This document shows positions 1 through 8,895 of a stretch of DNA of 64,000 nucleotides, piece after piece. Numbering within the stretch: position 1 is the first letter of the stretch; every line of letters starts with the position of its first letter. Source of the DNA: JAFEDN01 sp963844565. GTDB taxonomy: Bacteria; Pseudomonadota; Gammaproteobacteria; Coxiellales; Coxiellaceae. The notes under the pieces were generated by a model. The model was not told the origin of the DNA and did not search any database. It worked only from the letters and a program-made list of their open reading frames with translations. Both the position numbers and the translations under genes were made by a program. The stretch is taken from assembly GCA_963844565.1 (NCBI GenBank), contig CAWJON010000002.1:62001-126000 (forward strand), written 5' to 3'.

Positions 1-48
1 CAATATACGTACTCCTAAAGCCAATTTTTGACTATTATTCAAGATATC

Positions 49-91
49 AGGCTTGAAAATTTGTCTGAGATCACTTTGGGGGGTGTTAAAC
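49..91 (-). repeat. Short dispersed repeat, copy A
   Basis: Read on the minus strand this stretch (GTTTAACA, then a C-rich run, AAAGTGATCTCA, then TTCAAGCC) matches 6909-6945 with small gaps. It lies just beyond the stop codon of the giant gene starting at 4705. Nothing else is seen in positions 1-115. Confidence 0.5.
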
Positions 92-115
92 TATCAACTA
101 TTGATACGATTTTCG

Positions 116-3100
116 TTATTCCGTGTCCTTAACCCCACTGCCAAAATTTAAACTGCTTCTTGATAATTCCTGCTCATCGACTTGGCCTGGAGGAGTCTCT
201 AATAGTCTTTCATGCAGCGAAGAGAATACTTGAAAGCGCGAGCCTGCAACTGATACACGTTTTTTTGCTTTATTATCTACAAGGACTTCGGGTTCATCAT
301 CAACTTGTTGTATGTCAATACGATTAAGCAATTTTGGTACTACTTTTAATGTATATTCTTCTAAAATGACTTTATCTTCATTACATACTTGAATAATAAA
401 ATTCTTGCCAACAGCACTCGATGGGATGGTTCGCTTGGTTCTTATCTCGCGTTTTTCTGGGTCGTGGGTTAGCCAACTCGGGAGCAGAGTATTAGCTGGA
501 AGTGTCTGTGGCAATTTAAAAAATTGGCAACAACGCGAATAGGCTTGTTTAGCGGGTAGCCGCACGGCAACCTCACTCATTTCATCGGGTGGTGTCTGTA
601 GAGTTAAGCGAAATGGTTGACCCACTTCTATTTCAATCGTTTCTTTTTGATAACGTTGTTTGGCGCAACGATTCAATACAAAACCTCGAAGCTTATATAA
701 ACTATAAAGTGCTGCTAGAAACGAAACGATGGGAGAAGCAACCAGCATTGCGAGTTGCCCCCAAGAATTTCCACCGACACTAATCGTGAGCAGGCTTGTT
801 CCATTGACGATGCCATCGGAGGCATTCAAACGAATTTGTAGCAAACGCACGGCATAGAAATCGGTATCACTATAACCTGGTTGACCAAAAAACATCGGGG
901 GTTCGGTGGCATTAAAAGATAGCCAAGCTGGTAAAGCGCTGCCATCGGCTTGACTGGCTGCATAGATAAGCGGATACCCGTTGGGTTGATTAAAAATATG
1001 ATTGGCGACAAAGCGAAAATCCGTGCCCGTTGTAGCGATTTGAATCGAAGGTGGCGAGACTTGAAAAAACGCATTGGGAATGATTTGAAAGCTTAAAGGG
1101 GCTTGTATCCTATCGCCTATCTCATTAGTGGCTATGACCATTAAATTAAGCGTATAAGCGGCTTGTCCATCCGCAGGTGGAGTCCCTTCAAAGAGTAGTT
1201 GACTCGTGTTAAATTGCAACCAACTGAGTAAGGGAGAACGGTCACTTTGTAGTGCCGTATAATTACTAAACACAACACCACTCACGTTAAACACAAAACT
1301 TGGTGTCGAAAAATTAAAGAATCGTCCTTGATAAAATGGCGCACTCGTTGGAATCGGATTACCGACAAATAGAATAAAAGAGGTATTGGTAAATCCTGCA
1401 ATATTATCGGTGCTACTCAAACTAATATTAAATGTCCCTCCATCGCTGACACTGGGTGCACCCATAAAAATCGCAGCAATAGGATTAAAGCTCAACCACG
1501 ATGGTAAGGATAGCGTAGGCGTTAATTGTGCACTAAAACTGATAGGGTCATTGTTGGGATCAGTAATTAATCCTTGTGGGACAAAATAACTAAACATTTG
1601 ACCAATCGGCGCATATTGTAGCGGAATACGGCCTTGAATTTGGGGTGGGCCTTCAACCCTTATTGTAAAGGGCGCTGAAACATTACCTCCGTAAATATCG
1701 GTTGCCACTAGCTCCAATTTATAATTACCCACATCCGTTTGGCTCGGTGTGCCCTTTAAGGTTTGCTGGCTCATATCCAAGACTTGAAGACCAGCATTAT
1801 AATCCGCGACAAAGACCGTACTACCCGATACGGCGACACCCAAAGCCGTCCCTGAATTCGCGGGATAGGTGCTCAATAAGGTCAGATTTCGGGGATTGGA
1901 GGCATCCAGCACTTGAAGGCCAGCAGTCCCGTCTGCGACAAAGACCGTGCTACCCAATACGGTGACACCCCAAGCCTGCCCAGAATCTGCGGGGTAGGTG
2001 CTCAATAAGGTCAGATTTCGAGGATTGGAGACATCCAGCACTTGAAGGCCAGCTAACCCATCTACGACAAAGACCGTGCTACCCGATACGGTGACACCCC
2101 AAGCCTGCCCAGAATCTGCGGGGTAGGTGCCCAATAAGGTCAGATTTCGGGGATTGGAGACATCCAGCACTTGAAGGCCAGCTAACCCATCTGCGACAAA
2201 GACTGTGGTGCCCGATACGGCGACATCCTGAGCATACCCAGAACCTGCTGGGTAAGTGCTCAAGTAGGTCAGATTTCGGGGATTGGAGGCATCCAGTACT
2301 TGAAGGCCCGCCGTATAAGCTGCGACAAAGACCGTGCTACCTGATACGGCGACACCCCAAGCCTGCCCAGAATCTGCGGTGTAGGTGCTCAATAAGGTCA
2401 GATTTCGGGGATTGGAGGCATCTAGCACTTGAAGGCCAGCATTATAATTCGCGACAAAGACCGTGCTACCCGATACGATGACACCATGAGCTTGTCCAGA
2501 ACCCGCTGGGTAAGTGCTCAATAAGGTCAGATTTCGGGGATTGGAGGCATCCAGTACTTGAAGGCCAGCAGCCCCGTCCGCGACAAAGACTGTGCTGCCC
2601 GATACGGTGACACCGAAAGCCTGCCCAGAACCCGCTGGATAGGTGCTCAGTAATTGCAAATTAGGCACTAAGGTTAACCAAGATGGCTTCACCCCTCCAG
2701 CTAGTGTTTGCAGGGAGAGCGATAATCCAAGCGGAATAGAACTGCTAAATAAGCTCGTACTTAACAGCAAGGATAAAGCTTGATTTGGAAACACAGATTG
2801 GTCAGACACGGTGGTTTGTGGCAACGTAGGAAAACTATCCAACGTTAAGATAAATGATAAAGATAAATACTCTTGAGTTATTAAATCACGAGCACTGACC
2901 GTTAAGAACAGTTGCTCACCAGAAAGACTGCTCAATGGGGGGAAGCCCGTGAGCCTACCTTGACTAATATCCAGCACTTCAAGGCCAGCCGTATATGCTG
3001 CGACAAAGACCGTGTTACCCAATACGGCGACACCCTGAGCACTCCCAAAACCCGCGGTGTAGGTGCTCAATAAGGTCAGATTTCGGGGATTGGAGGCATC

Positions 3101-4705
3101 CAGCACTTGAAGGCCAGCTAACCCATCTGCGACAAAGACCGTACTACCCGATACGGTGACACCCAAAGCCTGCCCAGAACCCGCTGGATAAGTGCTCAAG
3201 TAGGTCAGGTTTCGGGGATTAGAGACATCCAGCACTTGAATGCCAGCAGTCCCGTCTGCAACAAAGACCGTGCTACCCGATACGGCGACACCCTGAGCCT
3301 GTCCAGAACCTGCTGGATAAGTACTCAAGTAGGTCAGATTTCGGGGATTGGAGACATCCAGTACTTGAAGGCCCGCTGTATAAGCTGCGACAAAGACCGT
3401 GCTACCCGATACGGCGACACCCCAAGCCTGCCCAGCTATTGGATAGGTGCTCAATAAGGTCAGATTTCGGGGATTGGAAGCATCCAGCACTTGTAAGCCA
3501 GTCCCCTCCACGACAAAGACCATACTATCCGATACGGTGACACCTAAAGCCTGCCAAGCCGTTGGATAGGTGCTCAAGTAGGTCAGATTTCGGGGATTGG
3601 AGGCATCCAACACTTGAAGGCCAGCTAACTCATCTGCGACAAAGACTGTGGTGCCCGATACGGTGATTCCCCAAGACTGCCCAGAACCCGCTGGATAATT
3701 GCTCAACAAGCTGAGATTCCTGGGATTAGAAGCATCTAGGACTTGTAAGCCAGCAGCCCCATCCGCAACAAAGACTGTGGTGCCGGAGACGCTGACACTG
3801 TAAGCACTCCCTCTTGAACCTGCTGGATAGGTGCTCAGTAACACCGGCTGAAAACTCAGCCAAGAAGGCAAAGCAGCTTGCCCAGTTTGGGTGGCCCCTA
3901 AAACAAACGGATTGTCAGAGGCAAACACTTCGCTCATTGAATAAGTATAAGGTTGCCCAATTGGAATGATTTGATTTGGTACCGGGTTCACTATACTAAG
4001 CCCTGAGCTTTGCTGCAACAGATGTCTCGAAGTGGGTGATGCAGGGCTTTCTGTGGTTTCTTGTTTAGGCGGACGTTCTATTTCAATGATATCGTCATCT
4101 TGGGATTCGGTGATGGATATTTCGTCAGATGAGGGGTTCTCCTGCGATGATACTGGCTCTGTTTCTAAAACACTTGACTCAAGACGTTCAAGTTCTTGCT
4201 GCAATAAAGCAATCCCTGTGTTTAATTGGTTTAATTGCTGTTCACGTTGTTCGGTGATAGTCGCATAATGTTCAGCCAAAGCTTCAGGGCTTGAGCCAAA
4301 AAAATCCTGCACGCCGTGGTTCATCCATTGCCAAAGGTGGGTGAAGCTATAGCCTTTCATCTGTGAAACAGCAAGCAGTGCTTGTGTTTGATATTGTTGA
4401 TGCTTAAGTTGAGCGTCCTGCTTTTGATTTATCAGCTTATGTTGTTCTTGGATTAAAATTCTCAGTAACTGTTGACCCTGCTCTGTTGTGGATTCTTCTT
4501 CATACAAGGAAAGTGCATTTTGTAACTCGAATTGTTGGTGATGCTCTTCCTCATCAAGCGACTGTAAGCGAGGATTTAAATCCGACCAGCCTTTTAAGCT
4601 TAAAAGAGCTGATAGCGTGCTTAAAGCGGATACTTCTGTTGATGAAGATTGATTCAATCCAGAAAGATTGGATGAACTGAACGATAGATTCTGCGATTCT
4701 GGCAT
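116..4705 (-). CDS. Giant membrane-anchored protein with two LVIVD-type propellers nested in cadherin-like Ig domains
   Basis: 1529 residues, function unknown. Residues about 30-200 are a Gln/Glu-rich coiled coil with no signal peptide before it. A cadherin-like Ig (CADG/He_PIG) domain begins near 240 and is interrupted at its LPSWLSF motif by seven repeats of about 42 residues (285-580) built on VFVADG, GLQVLD and SNPRNLT. It resumes with LTGFPP. A second Ig domain is interrupted in the same way by seven more repeats (685-980) and resumes with LKGTP. Three more CADG domains follow, then one transmembrane segment near 1314-1340 and a tail of about 190 residues with a further Ig-like motif (LLPSWL). 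The repeats resemble LVIVD beta-propeller blades. It lies 77 bp downstream of secB on the same strand. The N-terminal domain is homologous to that of the protein at 27994. A surface or translocated adhesin-like protein is inferred, not shown. Confidence 0.85.
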   Translation of the reverse strand: MPESQNLSFSSSNLSGLNQSSSTEVSALSTLSALLSLKGWSDLNPRLQSLDEEEHHQQFELQNALSLYEEESTTEQGQQLLRILIQEQHKLINQKQDAQLKHQQYQTQALLAVSQMKGYSFTHLWQWMNHGVQDFFGSSPEALAEHYATITEQREQQLNQLNTGIALLQQELERLESSVLETEPVSSQENPSSDEISITESQDDDIIEIERPPKQETTESPASPTSRHLLQQSSGLSIVNPVPNQIIPIGQPYTYSMSEVFASDNPFVLGATQTGQAALPSWLSFQPVLLSTYPAGSRGSAYSVSVSGTTVFVADGAAGLQVLDASNPRNLSLLSNYPAGSGQSWGITVSGTTVFVADELAGLQVLDASNPRNLTYLSTYPTAWQALGVTVSDSMVFVVEGTGLQVLDASNPRNLTLLSTYPIAGQAWGVAVSGSTVFVAAYTAGLQVLDVSNPRNLTYLSTYPAGSGQAQGVAVSGSTVFVADGTAGIQVLDVSNPRNLTYLSTYPAGSGQALGVTVSGSTVFVADGLAGLQVLDASNPRNLTLLSTYTAGFGSAQGVAVLGNTVFVAAYTAGLEVLDISQGRLTGFPPLSSLSGEQLFLTVSARDLITQEYLSLSFILTLDSFPTLPQTTVSDQSVFPNQALSLLLSTSLFSSSIPLGLSLSLQTLAGGVKPSWLTLVPNLQLLSTYPAGSGQAFGVTVSGSTVFVADGAAGLQVLDASNPRNLTLLSTYPAGSGQAHGVIVSGSTVFVANYNAGLQVLDASNPRNLTLLSTYTADSGQAWGVAVSGSTVFVAAYTAGLQVLDASNPRNLTYLSTYPAGSGYAQDVAVSGTTVFVADGLAGLQVLDVSNPRNLTLLGTYPADSGQAWGVTVSGSTVFVVDGLAGLQVLDVSNPRNLTLLSTYPADSGQAWGVTVLGSTVFVADGTAGLQVLDASNPRNLTLLSTYPANSGTALGVAVSGSTVFVADYNAGLQVLDMSQQTLKGTPSQTDVGNYKLELVATDIYGGNVSAPFTIRVEGPPQIQGRIPLQYAPIGQMFSYFVPQGLITDPNNDPISFSAQLTPTLSLPSWLSFNPIAAIFMGAPSVSDGGTFNISLSSTDNIAGFTNTSFILFVGNPIPTSAPFYQGRFFNFSTPSFVFNVSGVVFSNYTALQSDRSPLLSWLQFNTSQLLFEGTPPADGQAAYTLNLMVIATNEIGDRIQAPLSFQIIPNAFFQVSPPSIQIATTGTDFRFVANHIFNQPNGYPLIYAASQADGSALPAWLSFNATEPPMFFGQPGYSDTDFYAVRLLQIRLNASDGIVNGTSLLTISVGGNSWGQLAMLVASPIVSFLAALYSLYKLRGFVLNRCAKQRYQKETIEIEVGQPFRLTLQTPPDEMSEVAVRLPAKQAYSRCCQFFKLPQTLPANTLLPSWLTHDPEKREIRTKRTIPSSAVGKNFIIQVCNEDKVILEEYTLKVVPKLLNRIDIQQVDDEPEVLVDNKAKKRVSVAGSRFQVFSSLHERLLETPPGQVDEQELSRSSLNFGSGVKDTE
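1775..3840 (-). repeat. Two blocks of about 126-bp tandem coding repeats
   Basis: Inside the giant gene, two blocks (about 1775-2650 and 2950-3840) each hold seven near-identical units of roughly 126 bp, recognisable by the recurring string agatttcggggattgga. They encode the propeller blades. Identity at DNA level is high between the two blocks, so the array can recombine or be mis-assembled. Confidence 0.9.
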
Positions 4706-4782
4706 AATTGAAGCTCCTCTTCCTGAAAAGTAATGGGGTTATAAATTCCTCTGGACAACTCAATAAATGAAACAAAAAAATC

Positions 4783-5328
4783 TTACTGCAAAATTGCCGG
4801 GGATTCAGAAACAGTGGCAGGTGCTTGTAAGGGTTGTTCTTTCACCGCCACTGTCGTTTGACGTTGTCGCCGTGCTTGTTCAAAATCGATAGCGGGTAGC
4901 GTTATTGGCATAAAACCCGCATTCCACATTAAATCAGCGACGACTTTGCGCGCATAGGGATGTAACACACTGGGACAATAGCTTTCCAGCAATAAAGCAC
5001 GTTGCTCGTCGGGACAATTGGAAATGCGGAAAACACCCGCTTGCTCCACATCACAACGCAAAGCGGTTTGTTGCTGGATTGTCATGGTGATTTGAAAGCT
5101 TAAGCTGACTTCAACACAGCCATCAGCTAACGCCTGGTGGCTGATTTTCATTTCCACCCGGGTTTCAGGCTTGCCTTCCTGCTGAAAAATCCCTGGTGCA
5201 TACGGTGTCTGGGTCGATTGTTGTTTGACATAAATACGTTTGATTTCTAATTGAATGCCGGAGGGGGGCGGTGGTTCCAACTGAGGTAAGGCAGACGGAT
5301 TGGAAAAACTGGAATGAGAACTTGACAT
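4783..5328 (-). CDS. secB: Protein-export chaperone SecB
   Basis: 181 residues from the chosen start. SecB is a cytoplasmic tetrameric chaperone that keeps precursor proteins unfolded and passes them to SecA. Family landmarks are visible in order: LEIKRIYVKQQS near the N-terminus, APGIFQQEG, the alternating strand EVSLSFQITM, CDVEQAGVFRI, and SYCPSVLHPYARKVVADL, which matches the SecB YCP-xxLFPYAR signature. The start at 5328 is preferred over an upstream in-frame codon because GGAGGG lies 7 bp before it. The Gln/Pro-rich N-terminal and the longer C-terminal extensions exceed E. coli SecB (155 residues). The giant gene follows 77 bp downstream and may be co-transcribed. The 197 bp upstream to the IS3 element hold no further gene. 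Confidence 0.88.
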   Translation of the reverse strand: MSSSHSSFSNPSALPQLEPPPPSGIQLEIKRIYVKQQSTQTPYAPGIFQQEGKPETRVEMKISHQALADGCVEVSLSFQITMTIQQQTALRCDVEQAGVFRISNCPDEQRALLLESYCPSVLHPYARKVVADLMWNAGFMPITLPAIDFEQARRQRQTTVAVKEQPLQAPATVSESPAILQ

Positions 5329-5580
5329 TGAAACACCCTCCTTTGGTTTAATGCACACTGGCTAACAGCAAACAATAGCCTATAACACCTTTTGCGCCTA
5401 AAATCCAAGCATCACTTAGGCTTTCCTTAATAGTTTTTTTAGCATTATGCTTCAGAGATTTAATAGTGTCAAAAATATGTTAGCCGCTGTCGTGGTGTTT
5501 ATATTACATCCCCATAAGCCTGGTATGGCTACACTAAACCGGACACATAGATTAAAATGTGTGAAAGGAGAAGTGTATTT

Positions 5581-5871
5581 ATGAGACAACAAAAAGCCAA
5601 AACATATACAACTGAATTTAAGGAATCTTCAGTTAAACTGGTGGTAGATTCCGGTCAATCGATAGCACAGATTGCGCGGGATTTGGGGCTTAAGCAAAGC
5701 ACATTACGTGGTTGGATAAATAAATATGGCCATAAAGAAAATCTAAAAATGAGTGCTGGCGTCAGTATCGAGGAAGAAAATCAACAATTAAGAAAAGAAA
5801 ATGCCCGCTTAAAACAAGAGCGCGATATCTTAAAAAAAGCGGCGGCGTACTTTGCGAACGCAACGTCGTGA
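5581..5871 (+). CDS. IS3-family transposase OrfA (helix-turn-helix)
   Basis: 96 residues from the ATG at 5581, chosen because AAGGAG stands 8 bp upstream; a longer frame beginning at 5557 lacks such a site. The protein shows the transposase_8 pattern: an N-terminal helix-turn-helix (SIAQIARDLGLKQSTLRGWI) followed by a leucine-zipper-like coiled coil (EEENQQLRKENARLKQERD). It binds the IS ends and oligomerises. Its stop overlaps the orfB start by 4 bp. An A7 run at 5832-5838 in the phase A AAA AAA, with orfB lying in the -1 frame and open from there, fits the programmed -1 frameshift that makes the OrfAB transposase in this family. Confidence 0.92.
   Translation: MRQQKAKTYTTEFKESSVKLVVDSGQSIAQIARDLGLKQSTLRGWINKYGHKENLKMSAGVSIEEENQQLRKENARLKQERDILKKAAAYFANATS
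5832..5838 (+). promoter_or_regulatory. Probable -1 ribosomal frameshift site between orfA and orfB
   Basis: The heptamer A AAA AAA is in the correct phase of orfA. The -1 frame read from here runs without a stop into orfB (offset from 5868 is 36 bases). IS3 elements typically make their full transposase by slipping at such a run. Confidence 0.7.
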
Positions 5872-6734
5872 AGTACGCCTTTATTCAAGAGCATCAATGG
5901 GAATTTAATATCCGTCTGATGTGTCAACTACTGAAAGTCAACCGCAGTAGTTATTATGATTGGCAGAAATCCTCATTTTCTTTGTGTCAACACCAAAATA
6001 GTCAGCAATTAGGCGAGAAGATTAAAGGCATTTTTACGATAAGCCGAGGGACTTATGGCACTCGCCGGATTAAATGTGAGCTGAAGAAACAGGGATGTTT
6101 AACGAGTAGAAGGCGTATTGGGAGGCTGATGAAGCAACAGCAGTTGATCTGTAAAGGAAAACGGCGATTTAAAGCCACGACTGATTCAAAACATGGATTA
6201 TCCATTGCGCCTCATTTATTAGGCAGGCAATTTAAATGGAATAAGGCTAATCAAATTTATGTGGGGGATATTACTTATATAGCCACAGCGGAAGGGTGGG
6301 TTTATTTAGCAGTGGTCATTGATTTATTTTCCAGAAAAATAGTGGGCTGGGCGATGAGCCGATCAATGAAAACAGAGCTGGTGAATGATGCGTTATTCAT
6401 GGCTTTAAATCAACGTAGACCGGCGCGAGGATTACTGTGGCATACAGATCGGGGCTGTCAGTATGCTGCACAGGAACACCGAGCTTTATTGAAGGAGCAT
6501 GGCATTATTCAAAGTATGAGCCGTCAAGGAAATTGTTGGGATAATGCGGTATCGGAAAGTTTTTTTAGAACATTGAAAGTGGAATTAATTTACACGACTC
6601 AATTTAAAAACAGGGAGGAAGCCAGGCAAGCTATTTTTGAGTATATCGAGATTTTTTATAATCGGATAAGAATACACTCTGCTAATGATTACTTATCACC
6701 AGCGGAGTACGAGCGGCAACATCTAGCTGCCTAA
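5868..6734 (+). CDS. IS3-family transposase OrfB (DDE integrase core)
   Basis: 288 residues if counted from the GTG at 5868, but more likely expressed as the C-terminal part of an OrfAB fusion. The rve integrase fold carries the DDE triad: D in VGDITYIA, D in HTDRGCQYA and E in NAVSESFFRTLK. The N-terminal HTH_21 region (YGTRRIKCELKKQG) is present. The end sequence NRIRIHSANDYLSPAEYE is the usual IS3 C-terminus. It catalyses strand transfer of the element. The frame is intact and the stop is 26 bp inside the right inverted repeat end. Confidence 0.93.
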   Translation: MKYAFIQEHQWEFNIRLMCQLLKVNRSSYYDWQKSSFSLCQHQNSQQLGEKIKGIFTISRGTYGTRRIKCELKKQGCLTSRRRIGRLMKQQQLICKGKRRFKATTDSKHGLSIAPHLLGRQFKWNKANQIYVGDITYIATAEGWVYLAVVIDLFSRKIVGWAMSRSMKTELVNDALFMALNQRRPARGLLWHTDRGCQYAAQEHRALLKEHGIIQSMSRQGNCWDNAVSESFFRTLKVELIYTTQFKNREEARQAIFEYIEIFYNRIRIHSANDYLSPAEYERQHLAA

Positions 6735-6764
6735 TGGGAGTGTCCGGAAAACTGTTGACATACC

Positions 6765-6890
6765 AAAAGTTCACCTGGCACGATGGTGCTTACGGAGTAT
6801 TGCACCCGCTATTTATTGCCGTAGCGACACGAAAACCTCTCCACTGACGGGACCCGTTTTTCCCAAACTAGCGAGCAGGGCGGATGTCGC
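6765..6890 (+). repeat. Dispersed repeat, copy 1 (related to 12659-12783)
   Basis: Starting a few bases after the right end of the IS3 element, about 126 bp match 12659-12783 with scattered substitutions and one-base gaps. Shared blocks include AAAAGTTCAC, AGTATTGCACCCGCTATTTA, CCACTGACGGG and GGCGGATGTCGC. In the other copy this stretch is one arm plus the loop of a large inverted repeat. The opposite arm is not recognisable here, perhaps because of the IS insertion. Confidence 0.75.
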
Positions 6891-6908
6891 CGCAATTCTG
6901 CGGAGGTG

Positions 6909-6945
6909 GTTTAACAACACCCCAAAAGTGATCTCAATTCAAGCC
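6909..6945 (+). repeat. Short dispersed repeat, copy B
   Basis: Matches the minus strand of 49-91 over GTTTAACA, CCCCAAA(A)GTGATCTCA and TTCAAGCC. It lies between the repeat at 6765 and the 3' end of lolB. A short GC-rich palindrome (CGACCATCCTTGGCCGGGCG) follows and could act in termination of the convergent genes. Confidence 0.5.
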
Positions 6946-6997
6946 CGACCATCCTTGGCCGGGCGCTCGCCGAGAAAACAGTTCACCAGACTACTTT

Positions 6998-7603
6998 TTA
7001 CTTTTTGCTCGCCCAATTTTTGATGACTATTCGTGCCGTCAGGCCTGGACGTTGCAATTCGATGATTTGCGGCAAGTCTGCGCCTCCCACCGTGTGGAAA
7101 TCAGACAAATGAATTTGCCAGCCGTTTTGCTGCAAACTGACCAAGTGACCGAATTTATCATATTGAGTTCCTTGAGTAGGCCCTGGCGCCGGTAAACCCC
7201 TGACCCAGTACCATAGCGAAGAGACTGGTAATGACCAGCCTAGAGCTTTATGCATCAATTGATCAGCTGTGGGGGCGCTTTGTGGCGGCTCATTATCTCG
7301 TTGAAAGGTTACCCGATTAGGTTGCCCAATAATCGTCATTTGCGCCACATTCAAAGAAGCGGCTAGCTTTATTTGGTAACGATCCGGCCCTTGCTGATGC
7401 CATTCAAAGTGCATAATGGCAGGCGCTTGTCCGCTGCGTTGGACACTCAGTGCTCCCGAAGCATCCCAAGAGGTGACCGTAGCTAATTGCGTTTGCCTCT
7501 CTGCAGGATTCTGAGTTTGAAAATTTGCTGTTTGTTGAGGGGGAGTCGTATTGACGCACCCCGCTAATAAAGCGCTTCCTAAGATGACAGTCCATCGTTT
7601 CAT
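6998..7603 (-). CDS. lolB: Outer-membrane lipoprotein insertion factor LolB
   Basis: 201 residues. LolB receives lipoproteins from LolA in the periplasm and inserts them into the outer membrane. The signal peptide ends in a lipobox (ALLAGC, Cys16), so it is itself a lipoprotein. Family pattern visible: WDASGALSVQ near residue 46, IMHFEWHQQG, DRYQIKLAASLN and the GLPAPGP motif followed by W-rich strands. AGGAGG lies about 8 bp before the ATG. It is divergent from hemA with 44 bp between the starts, the same lolB/hemA pairing known in other gammaproteobacteria. Confidence 0.93.
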   Translation of the reverse strand: MKRWTVILGSALLAGCVNTTPPQQTANFQTQNPAERQTQLATVTSWDASGALSVQRSGQAPAIMHFEWHQQGPDRYQIKLAASLNVAQMTIIGQPNRVTFQRDNEPPQSAPTADQLMHKALGWSLPVSSLWYWVRGLPAPGPTQGTQYDKFGHLVSLQQNGWQIHLSDFHTVGGADLPQIIELQRPGLTARIVIKNWASKK

Positions 7604-7647
7604 GATTATAATACCTCCTAATTAATGAGAAACGGAAAATGTAAATC

Positions 7648-8892
7648 ATGCCTTTATTTAGCTGCGGGATCAACCATCATTTAACCCCTATCGGTCTTCG
7701 AGAGCGTTTATCGGTGGATAACGTTGAAATTCCGCAGGTTTTACATGAGCTTTGTCAACAAAAAGCAGTGAATGAAGCCGTGTTGATCAATACCTGTCAT
7801 CGAACTGAGTTTTATTGGGTCGGAGAAGATCCCGTTTCTATTCACCAATGGTTTTATAACAAATCCGCCCATCAAAACGGAATTGACCAGCATTTTTATA
7901 CTCATCAGGATCTCGCGGCGGTTCGACATTTATTGCGAGTTAGCAGCGGTCTCGACTCTATGTCAATTGGAGAACCGCAAATACTCGGACAAATTAAACA
8001 GGCTTATAAAGTCGCTTGTGATGTAGGAACAGTGGGACAACAATTAAAGCGGTTGTTTCCTGCCGCTTTCTCCAGCGCAAAACAAATCAGACAACAATCC
8101 CAAATAGGCGCCCACCCAATTTCCATGGCCTATGCAGCTATCCAAATTGCCAAGCGTATTTTTTCTCATTTTTCAAAATGCACGGTTCTATTGGTTGGCG
8201 CCGGTGAAATGATGCAATTAATATTAACTCATCTTCGAGGACAGGGGATTACTCAATTGATTGTGGCTAATCGAACTTTAGAAAAAGCAGAACAATTAAC
8301 AAAACTTTGTCAGGGAAAGGCTATTCGAATTGCCGACATCCCAATTTACTTGCCGCAAGCGGACATCATCATTACAGCGACTAGCAGTCAACTGCCAATT
8401 ATTGGCAAAGGTATGATGGAAAGGATCTTGAAAGTGCAAAAAAGACGGCCTATCCTCATGCTTGATTTAGCGGTTCCACGAAATATTGAGCCAGAAATAA
8501 GCCAACTTCAAGATATATACCTTTATAATGTAGATGATTTACAAACTATTTTGACGGCCAATTTAAAGAATCGCCGCGAAGCAGCAAAACAAGCAGAAAT
8601 ATTGATAGAATTACAAGCCGAACATTATATGAATCAATTAGAAGTTTTAAACATTGGTGAAATCATTCAAGAATTTCGCAAGCCAGCTATTTTACATCGA
8701 GATTTACTTTTGCAGAAATCACTGGATGATTTGAAACAGGGAAAACCGGCGGAAGATATCATTACGCAATTAGCTTTCCAATTAACCAACAAAATATTAC
8801 ACCAGCCGACGCAGAAATTACGTGAGGCAGCTTATAATCAGCAAAAAGAATTGTTGTTTGTTGCGAAAAAATTATTAACGAATTTGGAATAA
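7648..8892 (+). CDS. hemA: Glutamyl-tRNA reductase
   Basis: 414 residues. It reduces glutamyl-tRNA to glutamate-1-semialdehyde with NADPH, the first step of C5 tetrapyrrole synthesis in the cytoplasm. The catalytic cysteine is Cys50 in NTCHRTEFYW. The signature SGLDSMSIGEPQILGQIKQA follows near residue 105, then the Rossmann motif VLLVGAGEM near 190 and the C-terminal dimerisation helix region. Length is normal. The ribosome site is weak. It starts a run hemA-prfA-prmC-hemH with gaps of 3 bp or overlaps, which brackets haem synthesis at both ends (first step and ferrochelatase). Confidence 0.97.
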   Translation: MPLFSCGINHHLTPIGLRERLSVDNVEIPQVLHELCQQKAVNEAVLINTCHRTEFYWVGEDPVSIHQWFYNKSAHQNGIDQHFYTHQDLAAVRHLLRVSSGLDSMSIGEPQILGQIKQAYKVACDVGTVGQQLKRLFPAAFSSAKQIRQQSQIGAHPISMAYAAIQIAKRIFSHFSKCTVLLVGAGEMMQLILTHLRGQGITQLIVANRTLEKAEQLTKLCQGKAIRIADIPIYLPQADIIITATSSQLPIIGKGMMERILKVQKRRPILMLDLAVPRNIEPEISQLQDIYLYNVDDLQTILTANLKNRREAAKQAEILIELQAEHYMNQLEVLNIGEIIQEFRKPAILHRDLLLQKSLDDLKQGKPAEDIITQLAFQLTNKILHQPTQKLREAAYNQQKELLFVAKKLLTNLE

Positions 8893-8895
8893 GTC

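Larger units (their letters stand above)
5526..6760 (+). mobile_element. IS3-family insertion sequence
   Basis: Imperfect terminal inverted repeats of 21 bp bound the element (5526-5546 and 6740-6760, 15 of 21 positions matching, both ending CCGGACAC inward and starting TG outward). Between them are two overlapping transposase frames, orfA and orfB, as usual for IS3. No 3-4 bp target duplication is visible: the flanking bases are ggta on the left and tacc on the right, which are inverted rather than direct. Either the inverted repeat extends 4 bp further out or the duplication has been lost. Reading frames are intact, so the copy may be functional. Confidence 0.9.

Noticed and set aside
1775..3840. 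Regular repeats that could suggest a CRISPR array
   Set aside because: Units of about 126 bp lie in frame inside one long coding sequence and encode propeller blades; there are no short repeats with unique spacers.
5410..5440. CCTTAATAG upstream of secB as a PmrA-like site
   Set aside because: Only a single half-site is present and no second CTTAA lies 11 bp away.
5522..6764. GGTA/TACC bases as a target duplication of the IS3 element
   Set aside because: They are inverted, not direct, so they cannot be a duplication; they may extend the terminal repeat.
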